Assembly (NCBI GenBank): GCA_007745635.1
Contig: CP036272.1
Coordinates: 2,151,900-2,215,899, forward strand
Source of the DNA: Stieleria bergensis
Lineage (GTDB): Bacteria; Planctomycetota; Planctomycetia; Pirellulales; Pirellulaceae
Length of the DNA stretch: 64,000 nt
Reading direction: 5' to 3'
This document shows positions 54,391-61,616 of this stretch, piece after piece; positions within the stretch are counted from its first letter, which is position 1; each line of letters starts with the position of its first letter. Made by a program: the position numbers and the translations under genes. Below the pieces are notes generated by a model. It made no database searches and was not told the origin of the DNA. It worked only from the letters and a program-made list of their open reading frames with translations.

Positions 54391-55458
54391 GTGTTTGCAA
54401 CGCGTATTAGCAACCAGCGACTGGGCACACTTTGTGAACGTGTCGGCGTTTCGTTTGAAGTTGGTTTGGATCCTCACCGAGTGTTTGAACGCGAATCCGA
54501 AGGACGGCGTTCGACTTACGGTCGAAAAATGCAGCAGGTGGCCAAGCAAGTGCGGCAAGGTGGTTCGCTTGCCGAAGCGGTTCGCTCAACCGGCAATTAC
54601 TTTCCACCGCACTTTGCTGAAACCATTGAAGCTGGAGAACGCACCGGGCGGCTTGATCGCGTCTTGGATCGTTTGGGCGAATACTATCACCAGCAAGCGG
54701 AGTTTCGCAAAACCTTTTGGCGCTCAATCCTGTGGCCGCTGATTCAGGCCGGCTTGGCCGTGCTGATTGTCGCTGGCATGATCTACCTGCCAGAAGTCAT
54801 TGTTCCCGGCGCCAGTGAAGAAGAGAAAGACTTGCTGGGGATTGGCCTGGTGGGTACCAAGGGCTTGATGGTCTATTCAGCCTGGGTCGGTGTCTGCTTG
54901 GCTGTGGCTCTGGGTTTGCTGTACCTTGCCAAGCGCGGTGTGTTTGGCTTTCTGGTGGATTGGTCGGCGCGGCTGCCGTTTGTTGGTCGCACCTTTCGTG
55001 TCTTTGCCGAGGCGCGTTTTGTGCAAACGCTGGCACTGGCCATTGAATCAGGGATCGACGCTTGGTCTGCAGTCGATCTTGCCTTCCGCTGTGCCGGGAC
55101 GCCTCAGTACACCAGTCGTGCCGAGCCAGCCAAGAATGCCATCTTGCAGGGGCGTGACATGCACGTGGTTTTAGAAAATACCAAGCTCTTCTCGCGAGAC
55201 ACGCTTGAAGCAGTTCAGCTTGGTGAAGACTCCGGGCGACTTGCCGAAACGCTGGACAAGCAATTCAAGCAGCTCAAAAGCCATGTCAAGTCATCGATGG
55301 GTGTGATCACCTACGTGGCTTCAGGGCTGATTTGGATCGCGATTGTGGCGTTGCTGATCTTCATCATCTTCCATGTCTTTTCAATGTACATTGACAAACT
55401 AGGCGACGCGGGCGCCGCCGCATTTGGCCAGGCGTCGTCGAGAAATTTGGGAGAGTAG
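54391..55458 (+). CDS. GspF/PilC-type inner-membrane protein
   Basis: 355 residues from a GTG at 54391, chosen because GGGGGA stands four bases upstream and the conserved part (LGTLCERVGVSFEVGLDPHRVF) starts soon after. Two GspF domains are seen: the first at about 10-110 (GGSLAEAVRSTGNYFPPHFAETIEAGERTGRLDRVLDRL), the second at about 200-310 (FVQTLALAIESGIDAWSAVDLAF, TLEAVQLGEDSGRLAETLDKQF, each quoted as a landmark), with membrane helices near 112-135, 155-180 and 320-345. Such proteins are the platform of type II secretion and type IV pilus machines and work with a GspE/PilB ATPase, which is encoded four bases downstream. No secretin, pseudopilin or GspD-type gene is nearby. Confidence 0.88.
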   Translation: MFATRISNQRLGTLCERVGVSFEVGLDPHRVFERESEGRRSTYGRKMQQVAKQVRQGGSLAEAVRSTGNYFPPHFAETIEAGERTGRLDRVLDRLGEYYHQQAEFRKTFWRSILWPLIQAGLAVLIVAGMIYLPEVIVPGASEEEKDLLGIGLVGTKGLMVYSAWVGVCLAVALGLLYLAKRGVFGFLVDWSARLPFVGRTFRVFAEARFVQTLALAIESGIDAWSAVDLAFRCAGTPQYTSRAEPAKNAILQGRDMHVVLENTKLFSRDTLEAVQLGEDSGRLAETLDKQFKQLKSHVKSSMGVITYVASGLIWIAIVALLIFIIFHVFSMYIDKLGDAGAAAFGQASSRNLGE

Positions 55459-55462
55459 CAGC

Positions 55463-56803
55463 ATGTTTCAGCGATCGAAAAAAGTAGCGTTGGCAGAAAA
55501 AGTGACAGCAGAGGACGCGTTCGAGTCGCCGCCCAAAGCTGCAGACTCGGAAGCAGCAGACTCCGCACCCGTGGGCTCTGAAACGGGGACGCTAAACCTG
55601 ACCGCCGAGCGCGAACTGATTCGCAGCCGCATCGGTCACTTGAAACCCGCTACCGATGCGTATGCGGTCAAGTTTGTCGATCAGGTATTGGAGTTCTCAC
55701 ATCGAGTAAGGACCAGCGATATTCACCTTCAGCCCACCGGCGACGGGCTGGAAATTCGGTTTCGCAGCGATGGCGTTCTGCAGCCACTGGGGGAATTCCC
55801 AATCGGAGCCAGTTCATCGATCGTGTCGCGGTTGAAGGTGCTCGCTGGTTTGCTGACTTATCGCAGTGACATTCCGCAAGAAGGCCGAATCGAAGAGCCA
55901 CCGCATGGCACCGAGGTGCGTGTCAGCACGTTTCCCTGCTTGCATGGCGAACGCGCGGTCCTGCGTTTCTTTGGGCATGCCGATCAGTACAAGCATTTGG
56001 AAGTTCTGGGGCATGCCGATGAATTGGTCGAATCGCTCAAGCAATGCTTGGCCGAAACCAGTGGGGCGTTGCTCGTTTGCGGGCCAGCGGGTAGCGGCAA
56101 GTCGACCACTCTGTATGCGTGCATGCGTCACTTGGTTCAGGAAACGAAGGGCACTCGCAACTTGATGTCTTTGGAGGACCCCATCGAAGTCCCCATCAGT
56201 GGCGTTGCTCAGAGCCAAGTCAATGCCGCGGTGGGATTTGATCTGCACACCGGTCTGAAATCACTGCTGCGTCAGGATCCCGAAGTCATCATGGTGGGTG
56301 AGATTCGTGACCCCGTCACTGCTGAAGTTGCCATTCAGGCGAGCTTGACGGGCCAGTTGATGATCACCAGTTTCCACGCTGATTCGGCGACGGTTGCGAT
56401 CAGCCGTTTGTTGGATATGGGGATCGAGCCCTATCTGCTGCGAAGCGGGGTGAAAGGGATCTGTTGCCAACGCCTGCTGCGAAAGCTTTGCGATTGTGCT
56501 CGCGAAAGCCACGATCCTGCTGATGCATTGAATCTGCCAATCGATTGGTGTCGTTTGCCCGTTGGTTGTCAAGCGTGCAACGAAACGGGGTATCAAGGCC
56601 GCATGCTGATCGGTGAGTTTCTGTCTCTCGCCGATGCAGAGGTGGCCCGAGCAGTGCTTGACACCAGGGACTCACGAGAAACCAATCGCATTGCCACCGA
56701 ACATGGCATGGTTTCGCTCTGGGACCGTGCTCTGGAGTTTGTGCGGCAGGGCAAGACCAGTCCCGCAGAACTGCGTCGTGTGCTAGGCAGCATCCCTATG
56801 TAA
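55463..56803 (+). CDS. GspE/PilB-type secretion or pilus ATPase
   Basis: 446 residues from the ATG at 55463, preceded by GGGAGAG; the gap to the GspF-like gene is only four bases. The protein lacks the long N-terminal GspE domains and starts with a ~55-residue polar linker. Landmarks: SDIHLQPTGDGLEIRFR, Walker A GPAGSGKST (about 208-216), the Asp box SLEDPIEVPI, Walker B QDPEVIMVGEIRDPVTAEVA, and the His box SFHADSA. A zinc site is partly kept in the C-terminal part (CDCARE and GCQACNETGYQGR). It powers assembly or retraction of pseudopili at the inner membrane. A stand-alone GspE-GspF pair is unusual; the rest of the machine must be elsewhere. Confidence 0.9.
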   Translation: MFQRSKKVALAEKVTAEDAFESPPKAADSEAADSAPVGSETGTLNLTAERELIRSRIGHLKPATDAYAVKFVDQVLEFSHRVRTSDIHLQPTGDGLEIRFRSDGVLQPLGEFPIGASSSIVSRLKVLAGLLTYRSDIPQEGRIEEPPHGTEVRVSTFPCLHGERAVLRFFGHADQYKHLEVLGHADELVESLKQCLAETSGALLVCGPAGSGKSTTLYACMRHLVQETKGTRNLMSLEDPIEVPISGVAQSQVNAAVGFDLHTGLKSLLRQDPEVIMVGEIRDPVTAEVAIQASLTGQLMITSFHADSATVAISRLLDMGIEPYLLRSGVKGICCQRLLRKLCDCARESHDPADALNLPIDWCRLPVGCQACNETGYQGRMLIGEFLSLADAEVARAVLDTRDSRETNRIATEHGMVSLWDRALEFVRQGKTSPAELRRVLGSIPM

Positions 56804-56823
56804 TGGGGACGGATTGGCAGGAA

Positions 56824-56841
56824 CCAGCCTGATTTGGCTGG
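56824..56841. terminator. Hairpin between convergent GspE-like gene and dapA
   Basis: CCAGCC (56824-56829), loop TGATTT, GGCTGG (56836-56841), with an outer GCTCGG/CCGAGC pairing just downstream. No T-run on either side, so its role as a terminator is uncertain. Confidence 0.35.
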
Positions 56842-56856
56842 CTCGGCGGTTGGCTG

Positions 56857-57759
56857 CTACCGAGCGGCACTGGCAAGGCCGTATGCCAGGATCGTTTGCT
56901 GCAGTTTTGCCTCTGCCTCTGCATCCAGTGGCGTCATTGGCAGACGCAGTTCGCCGGTGTCGCGACCGACCATCCGCATGGCCGCTTTCACTGGGATGGG
57001 GTTGGTGGCCAAGCCCAGCATGTTGTTGCACAGTCCGAACAGCTGATGGTGCATTTGCCGAGCGACGTCCAGGTCACCGCTGGCTGCGGCGTTGACCAAT
57101 CGGATCATATCGCTGGGCACAAGGTTGCCAGCCACTGACACGACGCCTTCGGCGCCGACAGCCATCATCGGCAGGGTCAGTGAGTCGTCCCCAGAGAGCA
57201 CGGTGAGATCGGTTGTGCCCACGATGGCACTGCATTGATCCAGTTTGCCAGTGGCTTCTTTGACCATGGTGATGCCGGGAAGTTCAGCCAGTCGTTGGAT
57301 CGTGCCGACTTCGATCTCTTTTCCTGATCGGCCCGGAATGTTGTAGACACAGACCGGGATATCGACCGCTTGGGCAACTGCCTTGAAGTGCTGGAAGAAT
57401 CCCTCTTGAGTTGGCTTGTTGTAATAGGGAGCCACTTGCAATGTCGCATCGGCGCCCTCTTTGGCGGCACGCTGTGTCAATCGCAGTGCTTCGGCAGTGC
57501 TGTTGCTGCCCGTGCCAGCCATCACTTTTGCGCGACCCGCCACGCATTGGATGACTTCACTGATCACCCGTTCGTGTTCATCGTGTGTCAACGTGGGTGA
57601 TTCACCAGTGGTGCCGACGGGAACGATGCATCGCGTTCCAGCTTCCACTTGGAACTCAATTTGCTCTTTCAGGCGTGCATAGTCAACTTCACCATCCTTG
57701 AATGGTGTGACAATGGCGACTGACAAACCGGCAAAATCAGATCCGCGACGCTGGGTCAT
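56857..57759 (-). CDS. dapA: 4-hydroxy-tetrahydrodipicolinate synthase
   Basis: 300 residues. The TIM-barrel lyase motifs are clear: [17 protein letters not shown] (two Thr of the active site), [11 protein letters not shown] with the catalytic Tyr, and [11 protein letters not shown] with the Schiff-base Lys near residue 168. It condenses pyruvate with aspartate semialdehyde in lysine and diaminopimelate synthesis. The related family members N-acetylneuraminate lyase and dihydrodipicolinate synthase-like aldolases differ in these blocks; GTTGE and the Arg at the end of NIPGR favour DapA. It lies alone on the minus strand, downstream of the YfhO gene by 122 bases. Confidence 0.95.
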   Translation of the reverse strand: MTQRRGSDFAGLSVAIVTPFKDGEVDYARLKEQIEFQVEAGTRCIVPVGTTGESPTLTHDEHERVISEVIQCVAGRAKVMAGTGSNSTAEALRLTQRAAKEGADATLQVAPYYNKPTQEGFFQHFKAVAQAVDIPVCVYNIPGRSGKEIEVGTIQRLAELPGITMVKEATGKLDQCSAIVGTTDLTVLSGDDSLTLPMMAVGAEGVVSVAGNLVPSDMIRLVNAAASGDLDVARQMHHQLFGLCNNMLGLATNPIPVKAAMRMVGRDTGELRLPMTPLDAEAEAKLQQTILAYGLASAAR

Positions 57760-57881
57760 ATGAGGGCCTTGATAAGAAGAAACACGTCACTCGGGCGACG
57801 CGAATTTAGCTGTGTGGAACCAAACCGCCCTGCACTGCATCAGGGCTGAGGCAGGGACAGAGTAAAGATTACCGAGGTTCG

Positions 57882-60593
57882 CTAAAAAGGACAATCACCA
57901 GGCTTCTCAGGGCGAGCCCTGCGAGGGAAAAAAATCAGCCCCAGCCAAATCAGGCCCCCCACAGCGGAGGCTGTCAAGGTCGGCCCAAGCCACCAGGGCC
58001 GATAGTGAAACGTGACTTTCCAGCGGCCTGGCGGAACTTGAACGGCCTGGTTTAAGTGGCTGCAAACGGCGACTTCCAAACTGCGGCCAGCAGCCGCCCC
58101 GTTTCTGGCTTGTCCACTGCTTGCTCGTCTACTGGTTACCTGGATCTCGCTCTGCTGATCGCGGGATGTTGCATCGTGATCCTCGCTCCCGGTCGGTTTG
58201 GACGCTGCCAGGGGCTCCAATTCGGCGTGCCAGTTGCCGTCCTGGTACACACAGCGTTCCAAGACCACCGTCTGAGACGTTTCGATGGCGACTTGCTGGC
58301 TGCTAAGCACTTGAAAACGAGGCCGCGGATGCCGTGCATCAGGCGCCGCGCTGCTCGGTGTCGATTGCAAGTCCAATGCATCGGCCGATGGCAGTTCCCT
58401 GTCAAAAGCCACCAAGGCAGGTAACGTCGTTTGCCCAGAGGACAGCAGCTGAACCGTATGTTCGACAGTCAGCGGGGCCTGCCAGCGCTGGTGGATTCGA
58501 TAGCCGTGATCTTTGCCGCGACGTTGGAACTCGTCGGCTAACTTCATCGTTCGGGTAACCGAAACAATGGCCAACCCCTCCGCTGCACGATAGCGATTGC
58601 CGTCGGTGTGCGACACTGCATCAATCGCCAGCCAACGGCGCACTGCCTGCCAGAACTCACGTCGCTCGGTCGCATCTAATTCAGGCAATCGCACATGGGT
58701 TGCTTGCCAAAACTGATGGTAGCGCAAGGGCCGAATGCTGGACATGTTGTTCAGCACGGCTGTCCCATGGACGAGGTGCCAGCGTCCGAACCAGCTTATC
58801 CGTTCGCTACTGGTGACCTCAAGTGCACGCAGTGGCGAGACACTTTCCTGCCATGCCGTTGGCCAGAGTCCATTCTGCGTCCGTAGGACTCGGTGGGCAT
58901 CAATCGGAGGCGGCGCCGTTTGAGCCGCAATGCGGTCGTCGCGTTGAATGCGGACGGTCGGTAAAAGGGACGCGGCGCTGATTCCAGCATCCGCGGCAAT
59001 CACAACAATCCACAAGCAGATCCCAAGCGGGGTTTGTGCTGTGAACCGTTTCTTGAAGCGTCCATGCCGAGCTTGGTCCAGCATCACCAGCCAGATCACC
59101 GATAGCAGGCCTGAAAACAGCATGCACCGTTTGGCCAATGCTCCATCGACCGGCCCCCACAGTTCATTGGCGGCTAGGTCAGCAAGCGTTAGTCGCTGAG
59201 GCACGATGAACCCTGTTGCGATCAGCCCGATCGTTAATGTCGCCAGTAATCCCGCGGTGACTTTTCGCTCCCAGTGGTCGGGGGCATGATCAATCCATCT
59301 CGCCAAAACCAGGGATGAGCCGATGGCGAACAGCGGCAGCCATTTCGTGGGATAGCGAAAAGCATCGTAGCTGGGAATGAGCTGACAAAGCAACCAGTAT
59401 GGACCGCCGACTGCACCGTCGTGCTGATCAAACATGCCCGTGATCTGCTGGATCAACCACATCAGCCCAAACTTGCCCAAGCAGAACCCCAAACTGATCG
59501 CAGCGAGACCAAACCAAGGATCGACAAACCAGGATCGAGGTTTCAGTAATCGGCACAGCAGTGCCATCGCAATCGCCATGCCTGCGTAAAGGCTTGGCGC
59601 CCACATGCGATCTTCGCCGGGGATCAGTTTGGAAACGCTGCGGTTGATTCCCAGCGTTGCTCCGAAAGGTCGAGGTGTCAGGATTTCCGAGGCGTGCCAG
59701 GGCCCCAGCGAAAAACCGTAGCGTTCTTCAGCGGTCAGTCCTGCTGATCGCTGGCTTTGCCGACTCCAGTCGATCGCTGCGGCAACTTGCACCGCGGATA
59801 ATGCCAATGCTAGAAGTCCCGCCGCCACGGGCACGCTTAGCGCGCCGGTCAGCTGCGTTAGTCGTTGTTGAAAACGTTTCCAACGCTCCGTCGGATGCCG
59901 ATCATCAGCGAGGCTTCGTAGCGTGCGAATCAACGTGATGGCCAGGATGACCAACATGCCATGCAAGGCGGTTTGTGGATCGCCGGCCAAAACCATCATC
60001 GCCAGGACCATTGCACCGAATGCGATTCGCCATCTGAGGTGAGACCACTTGCCAGAGTGATCGCTCGCGTTGGTGGTCCCGTTTGGGCAGGTTGCCGGAG
60101 GTAGCAACACGGCCAGCAACCAAGGCAACCAGGCCGCACCGGCTAGAAAGACAGGATTGCATAACAGTGAATACACCGACCCAGAAAGGGCGTAGGTCAC
60201 CCCGGCCGCGAGGCAGGCATGTCTGGCGAAACGGTATCGGCGAGCGAGCCAAGCCGCACCGCCGGCCGCCAGCACGAGGTGAAACAACAAGTACAGATTC
60301 AACGCCCAGGCCGGCGACAATGCGAATCGATCAATCGGACGCGCGTAAATCAGATACCGAGGCGGGTACAGTACCGCTGTGGTCGATTCTCCGATCAGTG
60401 GAATGCCGGTGTGATCCAAGGGATTCCAAAGTGGCAACCACTGCTGATCGCAGCGCTGGGCAACATAGTCGTAGAGCGGCAAATAAAAGTGGCTTGTATC
60501 GCGGAATGCGATCCGGCTTCCAGTTAGCAGAGCCCAGCTTGGCGCCAGGACTGCCAGCAACAACAAGCCAATCAGCAGGCCACGTCGAATCAC
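57882..60593 (-). CDS. YfhO-like polytopic membrane protein
   Basis: 903 residues from a GTG at 60593 that overlaps the ABC ATPase stop (GTGA). The N-terminal ~490 residues have about a dozen hydrophobic helices. The first loop FRDTSHFYLPLYDYVAQRCDQQWLPLWNPLDHTGIPLIG (read in pieces) is the hallmark of the YfhO family, which shares the GT-C membrane glycosyltransferase architecture. A long soluble region (about 530-870) faces outside and the C-terminus has one more helix (PWWLGPTLTASAVGGLIWLGLIF) followed by basic residues. Some YfhO proteins take part in glycosylating wall polymers; the role in Gram-negative-type cells is unknown. Coupling to an ABC ATPase and a large lipoprotein points to envelope work. 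Confidence 0.85.
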   Translation of the reverse strand: MIRRGLLIGLLLLAVLAPSWALLTGSRIAFRDTSHFYLPLYDYVAQRCDQQWLPLWNPLDHTGIPLIGESTTAVLYPPRYLIYARPIDRFALSPAWALNLYLLFHLVLAAGGAAWLARRYRFARHACLAAGVTYALSGSVYSLLCNPVFLAGAAWLPWLLAVLLPPATCPNGTTNASDHSGKWSHLRWRIAFGAMVLAMMVLAGDPQTALHGMLVILAITLIRTLRSLADDRHPTERWKRFQQRLTQLTGALSVPVAAGLLALALSAVQVAAAIDWSRQSQRSAGLTAEERYGFSLGPWHASEILTPRPFGATLGINRSVSKLIPGEDRMWAPSLYAGMAIAMALLCRLLKPRSWFVDPWFGLAAISLGFCLGKFGLMWLIQQITGMFDQHDGAVGGPYWLLCQLIPSYDAFRYPTKWLPLFAIGSSLVLARWIDHAPDHWERKVTAGLLATLTIGLIATGFIVPQRLTLADLAANELWGPVDGALAKRCMLFSGLLSVIWLVMLDQARHGRFKKRFTAQTPLGICLWIVVIAADAGISAASLLPTVRIQRDDRIAAQTAPPPIDAHRVLRTQNGLWPTAWQESVSPLRALEVTSSERISWFGRWHLVHGTAVLNNMSSIRPLRYHQFWQATHVRLPELDATERREFWQAVRRWLAIDAVSHTDGNRYRAAEGLAIVSVTRTMKLADEFQRRGKDHGYRIHQRWQAPLTVEHTVQLLSSGQTTLPALVAFDRELPSADALDLQSTPSSAAPDARHPRPRFQVLSSQQVAIETSQTVVLERCVYQDGNWHAELEPLAASKPTGSEDHDATSRDQQSEIQVTSRRASSGQARNGAAAGRSLEVAVCSHLNQAVQVPPGRWKVTFHYRPWWLGPTLTASAVGGLIWLGLIFFPRRARPEKPGDCPF

Positions 60594-61516
60594 GTCACCA
60601 AGCCTTTTGTCACCGTCATGAAGACATCTTCGAGTGTCGGTGCGCGATCATGAAACGATCGCAGTCTGACACCTTCACGAACCAAGGTTTCAAGCAATTC
60701 CGCCAGCCCTTCGTCATCTGTTTCCATCTCAGCCAGGAAACAGGTTGGCAACTCCTCCAGCGAACGCAATTGTGGTGAACTGCGAATGATTGACAGCCCA
60801 GCTTCTTGGTTCTCCAGGAACTGAATCTCCACATGGCGGTTGCGACGGATCTGCCGGTAGACGTGATCGATGGGGCCATGCATCAGCAATTGGCCGCGTT
60901 CAACGATTCCGATGGACGTACAGCAATCGGCCAGTTCGGTCAGAATGTGACTGCTGATCAGGATGGTTTTGCCCATCTTTCTCAGCTCCTTGAGCAGCTC
61001 TTTGACTTCCACTCGAGCGCGTGGATCCAGACCGCTTGCCGGTTCGTCCAGGATCAACACGGGCGGGTCATGGACAAGGGTTTTGGCCAAGCACAGGCGT
61101 TGCTTCATCCCACGTGAAAGACCGTTGACAAAGTCGTCGCGTTTATGCGTGAGGTCCAGCAGTTCGAGCACATTGTCGATGATTTGCTTGCGATTCTTGC
61201 GGCCGATTTTATAGGCCACTGCAAAGAAATCGAGGAATTCCCAAACGCGCATCCCATCGTACACACCAAAGTTGTCTGGCATGTAGCCAACCGCTTGGCG
61301 GACACCCAGCGGATCGCCCATGACATCGCAGCCGGCAACTTCACCACGACCCCGACTGGCGCGCAGCAAGGTCGCTAGAAAGCGAATCGTGGTGCTCTTG
61401 CCTGCTCCGTTGGGGCCGATAAAGCCGAAGGTTTCACCAGCAGGAATATGCAAATCCAACGATTTCACCGCAGTGAAATCACCATAGTCTTTTCCGAATC
61501 CGGTCAGCGTGATCAT
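60590..61516 (-). CDS. ABC transporter ATP-binding protein
   Basis: 308 residues. Walker A is IGPNGAGKSTT (about 34-44), the Q-loop is in VGYMPDNFGVYDGM, the signature NGLSRGMKQRL (about 134-144, SRGMKQ in place of SGGQ), Walker B VLILDEPASGLDP and the H-loop ISSHILTELAD. A C-terminal extension of ~80 residues (VYRQIRRNRHVEIQFL onward) is like those of ABC-2 type exporters (CcmA/NatA group). The membrane partner is not in the window; it may lie beyond 64000, or the YfhO protein may be the partner, which would be new. The gene is 100 bases from the lipoprotein gene upstream and overlaps YfhO downstream. Confidence 0.94.
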   Translation of the reverse strand: MITLTGFGKDYGDFTAVKSLDLHIPAGETFGFIGPNGAGKSTTIRFLATLLRASRGRGEVAGCDVMGDPLGVRQAVGYMPDNFGVYDGMRVWEFLDFFAVAYKIGRKNRKQIIDNVLELLDLTHKRDDFVNGLSRGMKQRLCLAKTLVHDPPVLILDEPASGLDPRARVEVKELLKELRKMGKTILISSHILTELADCCTSIGIVERGQLLMHGPIDHVYRQIRRNRHVEIQFLENQEAGLSIIRSSPQLRSLEELPTCFLAEMETDDEGLAELLETLVREGVRLRSFHDRAPTLEDVFMTVTKGLVT

Positions 61517-61616
61517 GGTTGTGCGTGCGTGTCAGTGAAAGGGCGAAGCGAATTCGGGGACAGACAGTCATGGTGGCGAAGGAACACGACGGTGAAGGTC
61601 TGGATCAGAGCGTGAT

